Positions 9,867-19,823 of a DNA stretch of 26,238 nucleotides are shown piece by piece. The position numbers and the translations under genes were made by a program. Below the pieces are notes generated by a model. The model saw only the letters and a program-made list of their open reading frames with translations, was not told the DNA's origin and searched no databases. The DNA comes from Chara braunii. Lineage: Eukaryota; Streptophyta; Charophyceae; Charales; Characeae. The DNA lies in contig BFEA01000603.1 in NCBI GenBank assembly GCA_003427395.1, positions 758,092-784,329 of the forward strand, in the 5' to 3' direction. Each line of letters starts with the position of its first letter. Within the stretch, counting starts at the first letter, position 1.

Positions 9867-9926
9867 ACAAACTGTTTCATCGGAGTTTTACCGACTTATC
9901 AGGAGGATGAACCCTCAACAGTCTGC
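9867..9926 (-). ncRNA. Type III hammerhead self-cleaving ribozyme (decayed copy)
   Basis: Read on minus: stem III strand GCAGACTGT (9926-9918); cleavage-site base T (9917); stem I hairpin GAGG-GTTCAT-CCTC (9916-9903); core CTGATAA (9902-9896); stem II GTCGG-TAAAACT-CCGAT (9895-9879); GAAA (9878-9875), whose last A starts the stem III return strand ACAGTTTGT (9875-9867). Stem III pairs over nine positions with two G-U, and stem II over five with one G-U. The catalytic core consensus is CUGANGA...GAAA; only the G8 position is changed (to A), which should strongly impair cleavage. All departures from a perfect hammerhead, including the three G-U pairs, fit C-to-T or G-to-A transitions, so this looks like a decayed but once functional ribozyme. 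Confidence 0.72.
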
Positions 9927-10017
9927 AGAATCCCCTCACTGATTACACTGTAAATGATAATCTACCTTAACCAAAATCAAAGTAGACTATCACTCACCCA
10001 CACCAGATGGAAAACTC

Positions 10018-10085
10018 TACAGACTGTCNGTTCACACCCCATCACAAGCCAGCAAAACATCCATGAAACAAAGAAAGGTCTGTCA
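10018..10085 (+). ncRNA. Degenerate inverted copy of the hammerhead region
   Basis: On plus, the order CAGACTGT-C, a spacer GTTCACACCCC, ATCACAA, GCCAGCAAAACATCCAT, GAAAC follows the same plan as the minus-strand ribozyme at 9867-9926. GAAAC and the stem II loop are retained, but the CTGATGA core is lost and stem II no longer pairs well. One base is N at 10029. I read it as the decayed partner arm and expect it to be inactive. Confidence 0.4.
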
Positions 10086-10299
10086 CAGCCAAAAAATACA
10101 CTCCAAACACGCTGCTGGCACTAGAGGCACAGCATATATATATATATATATATTTAAAGAAGACATGATCCAAATAACACCACAATGCAGACAATAAACA
10201 AGAATGAGTTGAGGCTGCAAACGTCAACTGGCTGTTCGATTGCTATCAATTTATTATTATTATGGCAAAAAGAGACAAAAAAAAAATGGTAAAAAGGTG

Positions 10300-10660
10300 G
10301 AGAAGGTTTAGGAAAGATTACGAGATCTAAGTTTTTACAGAGACTAGGTTTGCATCATTACCTAGGTGTTTGAGGAGGAGGAAGAAAGAAGTTGGGGAGG
10401 GGATGGTTGAACTGCCGGAGAAGGTGGCTTGGTTACAAGCAAGAGAGGTTAAAGGGAGGGGGAACGAGGAGGATTCTTCTGGCTCAATCCTTTCGTATTT
10501 CCTTCTTTTGGGAAGAGTCTGCGGCGGTGGTCTAGCTTGCCTTCTTCAGCAACCCGAATAGCAGTCTTTCTGAAGCTCACACTCTTCTTCCTATCCTGGT
10601 AATAAGGGGTGAAGGGAGGAGAGGGATCTAGGGGTAGGGTCGGATGGTGGTCATGTGGAT
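10300..10660 (-). pseudogene. Fragment duplicated from the C-terminal part of the ORF at 12098-13559
   Basis: The reading TLPLDPSPPFTPYYQDRKKS matches ILPLGSSPPFIPDY... of the longer ORF, and QTLPKRRKYERIEPEESSS matches KTLPRKRKSGSTEPEESSS. Nucleotide similarity extends from about 10300 to 10660 against 12120-12580. As in the longer copy, the two matching protein segments lie in different frames, so the frame change is shared by both copies. The fragment lacks about 20 bases near 10595 relative to the longer copy and runs into degenerate tandem repeats on its right. Confidence 0.65.
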
Positions 10661-11761
10661 GATAGGTTGCCAGTGGGCGCTGCCCGCCCCGTCTTTTATC
10701 ATAAGGGCCGGCTTGCGCACTGGTAAGAGGTAAAGAAAAGGAGGGGGAAACCGAGTCCCATAAAAGCAAATGACTTATTTCACGGATAAGCAAATGTCGT
10801 GCGTTTAATTAATAACATGAATAAACTGAAAGCAAATGGGGATTTATTCCCCCTCCCCCCCCCCCCCCTTTTTTTTTTTTTTTGAAGAAGTAAGGAAGGG
10901 AAGCCCATCTCGTCTTCACCTCTTACGAACAAGGCCAGATACTAGATGGGGTGTTGACTTTCCCGCATATCACAAGGGCCGACTTGCACGCAGGTAAGAG
11001 GTAAAGAAAGGAGGGGGAACACCGATCCTTAGTGAAAAGAAGTGACACATCCTACGGATAATCTGATGAGCAAATATTCTTATTTATTACGTAAGTCCTC
11101 CTTGCTCCTTTTTTTTTTTTTTTTTTTTTTTTTTCGACGGGTTGAGACGAGTATATGAGCCCGATCTATTGAATAACATGTGTGGGCAAAACAAAAATGG
11201 GAGACTAATCCGCCTCCCCCTTTTTTTTTCTTTTTTTTTTTTAAATGGGTAGGCAGAAAATTTTGACAGGGTTGTGCTCTGCTAGTCACATGGATGATAG
11301 GTTGAGCACTGGCCGCCTCCATCCTCGTGTGTACGCAGACAAGGGTAAGGAAGGAGGAGGAAACCAGATGGCAAATCTCACAGATAATCTGAAAAACCAT
11401 GTCTCATATGGTTTTTTTTTTTTTTTTTTTTTTGCTTCACCGAGGATTGGTACGAGTATATGCGAGTTCTGTGAATGGTAAGTTGAGTGCTGGTTGCCCC
11501 ATCCTCATGACACAAGGATCCATTTGCACGCAACAAAAAGAGCAGGGGGGAAAAAGGAGGGAAACCAAGTGACACGCCAAATGATTTCCTTCATAAATAA
11601 TTCATTTGTTACAAAGCAAAAATCATGTGTTATGTGCAAGTTTTGGCGAGGTTGGTACGGGTGAACGAATTTAAGTTTCGCCCTCCTCTTCTTGAGATAA
11701 GCAGGAATGACTGAGCCTCCCTCTTTTTTTTTTTTTTTTTTTTTTTTGGGGGCTGCCATAA

Positions 11762-11792
<31 letters not shown>

Positions 11793-11800
11793 GTTCATTG
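10660..11800. repeat. Degenerate tandem array with repeated poly-T tracts
   Basis: A motif GGTAAGAGGTAAAGAAAGGA followed by GGGGGAAAC-like sequence recurs at about 10719 and 10992, and in shorter form at about 11343 and 11535. CGGATAAT.TGA-like words follow it at about 11055 and 11382. GATTGGTACGAGTATATG-like sequence occurs at about 11140, 11443 and 11650. Each unit ends in a T tract (10869-10883, 11108-11134, 11221-11242, 11412-11433, 11724-11747, 11764-11792). Unit spacing is irregular (about 200-350 bases). Part of the unit (ATGGATGATAGGTTG, 10655 and 11290) seems related to the ORF fragment on the left. Confidence 0.6.
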
Positions 11801-11813
11801 TGTACTACCGGTT

Positions 11814-11948
11814 GTCCAAGGCTCGGCAATAAAGTCCAAGGCTCGGCAATGACNNNNNNNNNNNNNNNNNNNNNNNNNNNNNNNNNNNNNNNNNNNNNNN
11901 NNNNNNNNNNNNNNNNNNNNNNNNNNNGTTTTTTTTTTTTTTTTTTTT
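11814..11948. other. 20-bp tandem duplication followed by assembly gap
   Basis: GTCCAAGGCTCGGCAAT is duplicated at 11814-11830 and 11834-11850. An N run fills 11854-11927, followed by a T tract to 11948. True length and content of the gap are unknown. Confidence 0.9.
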
Positions 11949-12097
11949 AACATTCAGAACATGTCCCCTGGTGGCATATGAAAAAAGAAGATTGGATGTA
12001 AACTTATGATCAATTGCGCAAGTAGAGAATTATTATAAAATTCAAACACTTATTAGTACCCAAATTCAGAGTAAACAGAAATTCATGACAGTTGCTT

Positions 12098-13559
12098 TTA
12101 AGGAAAACAGAGGCGAGGGGAAGATTTGGGAAGGAGGAGGAAGATGGTAAAAAGGTGAAGGAGAAAAAGGATACGGAGTACTGCGAAGATTAAAAGGTCC
12201 AGATTTCTACAGAGGCTTGGTTTGCGTCTTTGCCTAGGTGTCTTGGGTGGTGGCAGGGGGGAAGGTTGGGGAGGGGGAGTTTGTATGACAGGCGAGGGTG
12301 GTTTTGTTATGAGAAAAAGGGGTTGAAGAGGAAGCGACTGAGAAGGAGAGGGGACATCGGAAGAAGAGGATTCTTCCGGTTCAGTGCTTCCGGATTTCCT
12401 CTTCCTGGGGAGAGTCTTGGGGGATGGTCTGGCTGCTCTCTTCGACATTCCGAGCGGTGTTGTCCCTGAAACTCACACACTTCCTGCTACCTTTGGTGGA
12501 ATGGACGAAGAAGAGGGGATAGTCAGGAATGAAGGGAGGGGAGGAACCGAGGGGTAGGATCGGGTGACGGACGTAGTCAAGGAGGTTGTCGAAAGCACCC
12601 TTCCTGAGGAATCTGAACCAGGGACCCGACCCCCAATCCGCGAGTTCCTCGATGTAGAGAGTTCTGATTGCTGCTTCCCCCAGAGTCGTGAAGAATTACT
12701 TGAAATGTGCGGCGATTGGGAAGGCGAGAAAAGGTGAAGACGCCGACCCCGGTAGGTTATCCGCCAAGATGAGGAGACCCTTCCTGACCCAAGAAAAGGC
12801 CGATCGGTCGTTAATGCAGGCTACACACATCCCCAAGCAGTAAAAGTTGGCCGCGATATCACTCGCGCATGACAGTTGGAACTCTGCTAGATCCAGACGG
12901 GCCCTGAGGAGTTCTCTTGATGACAGCGTGAAGAGTGGTCTCGAGTCGACGAAGATGAGCTAGAAGAGGATCGTCGAAAAAAGTGAATAGGAGAGGAGCT
13001 CTAAAGCACGCTTGCGCTTAATGATGCAGAAGGACTTGTCGCTGTGTTGAAATCTGAACTTGGCGTTGTCGTTACAAAATCGCTCGATGTCTTCGGCATT
13101 GAGTAGCGCACCGAACTTCCTTATGACCCTGGATTCTTGAAACTTCGTGAAAGAATGGGGGGTGAGAAGAGGTAGGGAGAATAGGTGGAGGGGTAGCAGG
13201 GAAGCGGTAGGAGGATCGATGACGAAAATTCGTTCCAGCACAGGATCCGTGGCTATTGGAGGGGATGGCCTGAGAGAGGGAAGTTCTATGAGGGAATAGA
13301 AGAATTGGAGGAGGAGGTGTGGTGGTGAGGGCGAGGAAGATTGTAGCATGAGATGAGCCAAGAAGTGGTGTTTGAGGAAGGGGTCGAAAAGCGGGGGTTT
13401 CTCAGGCGGAGGGGAGTGATATGAGAAAGATGGTGACACCGATCTAGAGGAAGAGGGAGAGGAGCGGGGCGGTGGGGGGGAGGAAAAAGACGGGCGATGT
13501 GACGGGAACAGGGTCAGGACAGAAAGTGTGGTACTACCGGATGTTCCTCCACCGTTCAT
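12098..13559 (-). pseudogene. Unrecognised long ORF of the retroelement (Gag-like?), broken
   Basis: The frame opens at ATG 13559 with a Ser/Pro-rich N-terminus (about 80 residues). It continues through a globular-looking stretch that includes RKFGALLNAEDIERFCNDNAKF, ELLRARLDLAEFQLSC, CVACINDRSAFSWVRKGLL and WFRFLRKGAFDNLLDYV. In-frame stops are TAG 12960-12962 and TAA 12696-12698. Near 12450 the protein-like reading shifts to a frame giving a basic, Pro/Ser-rich tail (MSKRAARPSPKTLPRKRKSG and onward) to 12098. I recognise no domain. Position directly inside repeat A1 and a basic C-terminus suggest a Gag or other structural protein. The fragment at 10300-10660 is a second copy of its 3' part. 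Confidence 0.5.
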
Positions 13560-13755
13560 GTTGGGAGGTCCAGCGGGGTCTTACCGGTTTATAGTAGTTG
13601 TGAAGACTGGTTGCGAGGGGAGTGGTCCAGGCGCAGACCTGGTTCGATCGAAAATACCCGATGTGAGCAGAAGGCTGAGCAAGTGTGAAAAAGCTGCAGC
13701 AGGCGCAGGTACTCGGTCAAAGGATTGGTGAAAATGCAAATTTGTGAATGAAAAG
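13560..13755. other. Leader region between repeat A1 and the long minus ORF
   Basis: About 200 bases that would be 5' untranslated leader on minus. A good splice donor AAACCG/GTAAGA lies at 13584 on minus. Nothing else is recognisable. Confidence 0.35.
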
Positions 13756-14252
13756 CCGCTTCGTCAAAATAGGCGATGTGAACGACCTATCCTCCGAGTG
13801 TCTGGCTAACAGGCTTAATGTGACGTGCAGATTCGCTTACGCGATGGGCGCTGCAACGGGTGGAAGAACTTCAGAAAGTGGGCAGCACCAATTGACTCAG
13901 CCTGCTGCGACCGGTCCTGCACCGGTTACATATACTCTTGCCACAACTGGAGGCAGTGGAGGTCGGGCCACTGAGGGACTGCTTCCTGCCGAGTGAGTCC
14001 CACTGGCCCCTCCTGTAAAACCGAAGATCCTGGATGCAAAGATAATCCCGCCATAGATCTTAGAAACAGAAAAACTGGTAGGATCGTCGAGAGTCCCAAC
14101 CGTAGATGATAAAGATCCACCGAAGCGAGAAAACTGGATAAATGAGAAATGTAATGAAAAATTTCATGAAGTTGCTGCGTGTCATACAGCTTTGGAGATG
14201 AGGCGCTAGGCCGAAGGAGTTGCCACCAACCGTGGGACCCGTTCTCGGTGAG
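13756..14252 (-). repeat. Split direct repeat A1 (element 5' end)
   Basis: Copy of the 490-base repeat at 2322-2814, same orientation, about 93% identical by eye. Its right boundary is the same GGTGAGTTG, but here it is followed by CCCTACCAGACC, unlike B1, so that boundary marks an element end. Confidence 0.8.
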
Positions 14253-15097
14253 TTGCCCTACCAGACCGTCCTGAAGTCTCTGAGGGGACGAAAAGCGCAA
14301 GGACATGCATAAATCGAAAAATGGTCCAATTTTTTTCCTTTGCAAAAAAAAAAAACAAAAAAAAACGAAGCTCGTCGTTCTGTCAAACAACTGCCCGCAA
14401 CTAAGGAAGTCGGAGATTATGCTGTCCTGTCTAAAACCGGAGTTCATCACCACAACGGAAATAACGTCAAACTGGGGACCGCTTGCGGTTCGGAGATTGC
14501 TGCCTCAGCGCCAGAGATCCCGATGATTAGGAGGTCTTCATTTGGTTGACGCCATTTGAGTAAGAAAACGACATCGACGGCGGTGATGGGGTTTGAGTTG
14601 TGAACGCAAAACCATGGGTGTGCTCGACGGAGATGCCTGAGCAGTAGTGACCGCGCCGAAGCGCGAAAGTGCAATGAAATGATGGCTAATGGAACTTGTG
14701 ATCGGTACGTCATGGCTCTATTAGTATATATAGTGGATTTGGCTTCGGTAACGGGGTTATCATCTTTCATGACGCTTTGAGGGGGAGGAGGGACGGTACC
14801 GTAGTCCCCTGAACACAACTGAACCTCATTTTGGCTGTACTTGACCAGAAATGCAGCTTGTATACAATCATTAACGGGAAGGTAGATTGTATACAATCAC
14901 TATCAGGGTGTGCTATGTTTGGGGGAAGACGGTGACCTGCCGATAGGATGATGTTTTTGATACAGTTTTCGTGTTGAATAAAAGTTGAATCGTTGAATAA
15001 AGTGTGCGGATACGGATCAAATACAATTTCAATTGTGGCTGACGGTTGTTTGGTTGAAGAGCTTTCTTTCTTTTTTTCTCTTTTTTTTTGGGGGGGG
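14253..15097. other. No gene seen; right flank with a small duplicated palindrome
   Basis: Open frames on both strands show no domain. The only structure I see is a word TTGTATACAATCA repeated at about 14859 and 14887, each containing a 10-base palindrome, and A/T/G homopolymers near 14345 and 15070-15098. Confidence 0.5.
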
Positions 15098-15190
15098 GAC
15101 AAAATTTGCAAAATACCCCTGAAAGTCTACCTATGTGCTAAGTTAACCCTAAAAGATGTGGGTAGACCGTGATATCCCTGTGAAATTTCA
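15098..15190. repeat. Single arm related to the 23.5 kb foldback element
   Basis: ACAAAATTTGCAAAATACCC and the following ATATGTGC-like and TGTGAAAT.TC words parallel the left arm at 23524-23640 in order and spacing. No matching inverted arm is evident here, so this is a truncated or old copy. Confidence 0.5.
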
Positions 15191-15455
15191 AAAGTTGGCA
15201 AATCCCCAGGGGTTTGCCACACCCCTGTGAGGGACTGAATGCAAGGGTGCACCAGAGTTCAGCGTCGGAATCAGAGGGGCGCAAACGCTCAACTCTCTCT
15301 GCAGCTTCTAACTCTCCATGTGACACATAGTCCGAGCCTCTCGTCCGTAGTCGCTGTGCACGTTGGCAATCAGAGAACAGAGTACGTGGCAGATGAGGGG
15401 CAACAGTTGGAACCACAATCAATTCGCAACAACACGGAATAAGGGGGAAAGACCG

Positions 15456-15957
15456 TATCCACAATCACAAACCTAGAGTTTTCCACAGGGAACTGATAGG
15501 GCTGTCCAATCTGTGCTATAGAGTTACGCGCTCCTACTCACACACACGTGGTTGTTCCTCATTCAAGTTGTACGGGAACTTGGGGCAGGGATTGGGATCT
15601 TTACGTGACGCCAAATAGAAGACTGGAACACCGTGATGAAAATTGCAATAGGGACTTAGCATGGGATAGAGGATAGAGGAAGCATCCATAACACGCATCC
15701 ACTATCCACGATCACAAACCTAGAGTTTACAAAGGTCGAGCACTGCGTTTCCACAGAGAACTGATAAGGCTATCCAATATGTGCTACAGAGTCATGCACT
15801 CCCACTCACGCACACGCGGGTGTTCCTCATTGTACGGTAACTCGGGGCACGGAGTGGGATCTTTACGTGACGCCGAAGCACAAGACTGAAACATTGTGAT
15901 GAACATTTCAATAGGGGCTTACTTGGGATAGAGGAATCATCCATAACATGTATCCAG
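15456..15957. repeat. ~247-bp tandem duplication
   Basis: Unit 1 (about 15456-15702) and unit 2 (about 15703-15957) share TATCCACRATCACAAACC at their start, GGGATCTTTACGTGACGCC in the middle and GGGATAGAGGA...CATCCATAACA at the end, with numerous mismatches and a short insertion in unit 2. No coding frame is preserved. Confidence 0.8.
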
Positions 15958-17830
15958 CGGGGATAAAACATGATAATCCCTGGTGAGCGAATGTATACAC
16001 CACTTTGGTTATCATCACTTTTGCCTATAACACTTTTGCGTATAAGTCGAAGTGTGTAATGAAAGTGTTGTGTGAGTCCATCTACCACAGACTTGAGGTT
16101 AGCGATCACTCGTTTAGTGTGCAAGGAGAAGAGTGTAATGGGTCCTTGCCTCATTACAGTTGGTAGAGTAACAAAATCCGTAGGGAAAGCGGGTTAGTAC
16201 ATCCAATGTTACTTACTACACAAAATCTCATACTCAAAAAGATCATTCATACAGGGAGAGGGATATATTTTGCAACACGCATCAATCAATCGACAAATTT
16301 ACACAACGACTACCATTCATGCTATGGGATGGTGTTCCCCAAAATAGATAAGATGTCGATTCCGTGCACATGCACATAAACATACGTCACTCATACAATC
16401 GTGTGAGAGACAGAGAAAACTCCTTCGTTTTCAAGAGGATATGCGCATCGTGTGTCCCTTAGGCAAGCGAAAGAGAATGTCAAAAAGTCACTTAGGAGCA
16501 GACGGAGAAGAAATTTTTCTCATATTCATTCACAAATAACTCGTTCATACAGATGAGTCTGCATACTTCAAGAGTGAGAAGTCACTTAATAGACAAAACG
16601 GGCATGGGCAAGAATAATGATCCACCATGCAATCTCTTATTGGACATGAACTTGGGAAAGGAAGGGAGGGGGAAGAAGGAAAAAAAAAAGGATGCAAATC
16701 AGTTCGTTTTAAAAAAATTGGCATCCTGGCCAACCAATCATGCCACGATCTTTTACCCGACAGTATCGACAGTCCTTGTCGCTGTGTACTTGGGAATGAA
16801 ACCAGCAATCGTTACCCTGTCAACTCAACTCCTGCACTAATCCGTTCAGATCCTGCATTCCATCATAGTGATCCGGCTCACCAAACCCATCAGGGTTGTC
16901 TTACTCATTGATCAGCACTAGAACCTAGCCACGACTACACACAAGCGGACACTTAGTGTGTGTAAGAGAGAGACTCAATTGTCATATTTGTTGTTGCGAA
17001 GAAAGTGAAGAAGGCATGATGAAGAGGGGGAAACGAGGGGAGGCAAAGAGAAAAAGGTTCTCGTTCGGACCATGTTGATCCGATATAAGTGATCATGGGT
17101 AATTAGATCGCAACGTTTGTGACTCGGAGCTTCTCTACATGTTGTCATCCGACTTTTATGGTCGCTTGGGATCAACAAGATTCTTTCGAGTGTAGACGAA
17201 GGCGGGAAACAAGGTTACGAAAGACGGTGTAAGGAAAAAACCAAGATTCAACGAGGTCAAGAAGAAAGGTGGGGTGCGAAGAGTGGGATAAAATAATAGT
17301 TACACCTTAGGGATAAAAATTTGAAGGAGGACGAAGAGCGTATGGAAATATTGTATGCAGAAACGCGCGTTCATCGAAGAGATGCAACGAAAAACGTAAA
17401 GGCATCAAAACAATTACGCAAAGAGTCGGTGAAGCATCGCTTAATTCCTATAACCAAATTTAAGTCGAAAGTTTGAAAAGAAATTTCGAGCGCGTTCGTT
17501 AAGGCACATTAAAATTCAACGTCGATTCCAATCCCTTTTACTAAAAAACATAAATTTATATATGTTGCCAAGGCAATTCTGAAATGTAAAAAAATAAATA
17601 TGAGCTTAAAATTGATTGAAAGACGTATGCTACACGTAGAAATTCCACTCAAAGACAAAGCCTACAACATTGTACTGGGATTTTAAGCCATATCCAAAAC
17701 ATACCATACAACCCCTTTAAGCAAGAAAAATCGAAAGGGGTACATGTGACACACCATCTTTTATAGCTGCACGGGCCTCTGAGCCTTTTTTTTTTCTTTT
17801 GGGTGCTTCTTCTTCGGTGATTGGGATTAA
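15958..17830. other. No recognisable gene
   Basis: AT-leaning mixed sequence. Short frames at 16553-16911 (plus) and 16545-16808 (minus) have no domain. No long repeat or RNA gene was recognised. Confidence 0.45.
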
Positions 17831-17831
17831 T

Positions 17832-18054
17832 CTAATTCAGTTTCAGCTTCTCTACCCAATCCAGATTGCAATCCCGCCAAATAGTTGTGAGGTTGAAGTT
17901 CTTTTGGACGACTGGTGGCCGTGCCTTTGAATCTATGAGCACTTCGCTCTTCGCAGGACTTGCCGTAATGAGCCATGATGCATAAGACATATCAGTCCAT
18001 TCCGACCTTTTGTTTGTGCATCTTTCAAAATTATCTCTGTATTTTATTTTATTT
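17832..18054 (-). CDS. Possible terminal coding exon, unknown protein
   Basis: Minus frame open from about 18054 to a TAG at 17832-17834. An internal ATG at 17990 gives 52 codons. The reading (for example SYASWLITASPAKSEVLIDS and IWRDCNLDWVEKLKLN) has balanced, Trp-containing composition unlike the low-complexity frames nearby. Upstream the sequence becomes AT-rich and the frame closes, so this would be an exon or gene fragment. I do not recognise it, and chance is possible. Confidence 0.25.
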
Positions 18055-19320
18055 TATTCGTTTAGGATTTATGCGTGTCATAGCGAGCACGCCCAATATT
18101 TCTTTTCTTTTATATTTTTTTAAATTTGAATATCACGGTTGGTTATTGGGATACATTGCACATAATATTTTTTTTATGCATGTATATTTAAGAAATGTCC
18201 CTGCAAGTTTTGTGAACTTTTTGTTTAACTTTTCAATTTTAAGTCGACTTTATGAATTAGGCGAAGATTCACTAACATTTCACGTAACTATTTTTTCACC
18301 TTTTTTATTTTGCGTGCATGCATCTCTCTACATTGTGCTTTTTGCATACAATCTAGTCTTGCTTCCCCAACCCGTCTTTTTGCGTCATCATCAAAAAATT
18401 GTATTTTTTTTTTTCCTCCCTCTCTCTTTCTTCTTGTTTTCGTTAAATATTGGTCTTGCTTCATACTACTTCCTGTAACCTCCATTTTCGTCTTCGTATA
18501 CATGCAAAAAGACCATGTCGATCCCTCGGGGTATCATAAAAGTCGAACGATAGAGTGTAAGGAGGCGTTGAAAATCCTCATTATGATTCGATTGGCTTCG
18601 AAGTACCTTTAGTAAATCGACATGGCCCTCCCGCATAGCTCCCCCTTTTTCGCCTTTCCTCTCTTCTATCCCTTCCACAACGATAAATTTTGCAAGCGTA
18701 TTGTTTTTTATCTCCCACAATACATCGATCAACTTTGTTGGAATAGTGGCTTGATGAGGAGGTAATCAACGCGTCGGAAAGTCCTGATGAGTCGACTGCG
18801 ACTTTATGGGGTTGCGCACTGGATCATTGCAGGGTCCGGGTGGATCCACGTAGTATTTCAGTGGACGAAGTGACAATTGTTGGGGTCTTATTGCTGAGTA
18901 TATGGTGGCTCAGATCACCAGTGCTCGAGCGAGGAGGCGTGTGATGATGGTTGGTCAGATGGTCTAAAGTCATAACTCGAAAGCAGAAGGTTTAGTGTTT
19001 CGTCCTTTTCTTTCTCATCCTATATTTGGAGTTAAATTGCTTAGCGAGATGCTAATTTTTCCTTCTCAATCAAACGAGTGTATATTACCTTTCCCTTTTT
19101 TTTTTCTCTTGCTCTCTTTCGATGGATGTATGAGTGAATGAAAGGAGGTTTTATGTGTATGACTTGCGATGGTTGCATGTGTGTAAGTGTGTCATTTACT
19201 AATTTTGCCCCTCATTTTGACCTTACGTGTATAGGAACTCGCTACACAAGGATCTTCAAAATGCAAGAGCCGACAAAGGTTTTCTACTAAGATGGAATAA
19301 TTTTTTTTATATCAACGTAT
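18055..19320. other. T-rich and mixed sequence, no supported gene
   Basis: 18000-18500 is T-rich and gives a hydrophobic plus-strand frame that I attribute to composition. A minus frame at 18466-18732 is mixed in composition but unidentified. 18740-19100 shows no structure I can name apart from a hammerhead-like half motif near 18784 (see rejected items). Confidence 0.4.
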
Positions 19321-19321
19321 A

Positions 19322-19339
19322 TTCTCTCTCTCTTTCTCT

Positions 19340-19414
<75 letters not shown>
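19322..19414. repeat. CT microsatellite
   Basis: CT repeat of about 90 bases, with a few TTT interruptions at its left end, ending in CTGTTATGG. Confidence 0.97.
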
Positions 19415-19416
<2 letters not shown>

Positions 19417-19823
19417 ATGGATTTTTTTTAAAGTGATGTTTCGGTGATGGACGGACGAATGATTGTTACATTACTCTGCGCTTTCCATAGTTAAGCACAA
19501 ACTGATTTTTTTACAATCTTTCACTTGCAATAAGAAAGTAATGAGCGGAAGGATTACACTTTCGCGGCTTACGAGAGCGAAACCCTCTGGTTGGTTAATG
19601 TCTCATTTATTGCGTGTTTTTCGTTTTTTATTTTTAAATGAATGCCCCCTGGTATAGTTAGAAGTATGATCTGCTTTTAAACGCGATTGAGGGATTATGG
19701 AATTAACATTTCCTTAAGTTGCTAAACTCGTGAAAATCCTTGTTTTTCCTGTTGCTTCAATCTAATGCGATGATCCGATTAATTATTTATATTGTCGTCA
19801 TTCAGAACTTATCTTGGTTTTTG

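Larger units (their letters stand above)
9794..10131. mobile_element. Imperfect foldback element carrying a hammerhead ribozyme, inserted in AT repeats
   Basis: The segment is bounded by TATATATA runs on both sides (9779-9793, 10132-10153). It shows imperfect inverted symmetry about a centre near 9975: GGCTGTGAC at 9860-9868 against GTCACAGCC at 10082-10090; GTTTCATCGGAGTTTTACCG at 9874-9893 against a similar reverse complement at 10045-10068; ACAGTCTG at 9918-9925 against CAGACTGT at 10020-10027. One N lies at 10029. The left 70 bases recur as separate fragments at 8518 and 24391. It may be a retrozyme-like or Penelope-like terminal fragment, or a MITE-like foldback. I see no coding capacity. 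Confidence 0.5.
2197..14252 (-). mobile_element. Large decayed PAT/Kangaroo-like tyrosine-recombinase retrotransposon
   Basis: The ends are defined by split direct repeats. Repeat A occurs at 2322-2814 and 13756-14252; repeat B occurs at 2197-2298 and 2815-2916. Read on minus, the order is A1, long ORF, Gag-like ORF, RT/RNase H, recombinase (opposite strand), B1, A2, B2. In the DIRS order, PAT-type elements have A1...B1-A2-B2 repeats, and Kangaroo of Volvox is known to carry an inverted recombinase gene. At about 12 kb it is long for the group, and the middle (7420-12000) clearly contains secondary insertions and simple repeats. An alternative is two related copies, or a nested insertion, sharing the A repeat. 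The gene order at 2197-7400 is well supported; the continuation to 14252 is inference. Confidence 0.6.

Noticed and set aside
17975-18478. A 167-codon hydrophobic plus-strand frame that could be read as a membrane protein.
   Set aside because: The region is T-rich, so Phe/Leu/Ile/Val codons arise by composition. There is no domain, and the overlapping minus strand at 17832-18054 looks more protein-like.
18784-18812. CTGATGAGTCGACTGCGAC resembles the first half of a hammerhead ribozyme (core plus a stem II hairpin).
   Set aside because: The GAAA strand that must follow stem II is absent (TTTA instead), and the flanks AAAGTC/GACTTT pair to give a competing plain hairpin.
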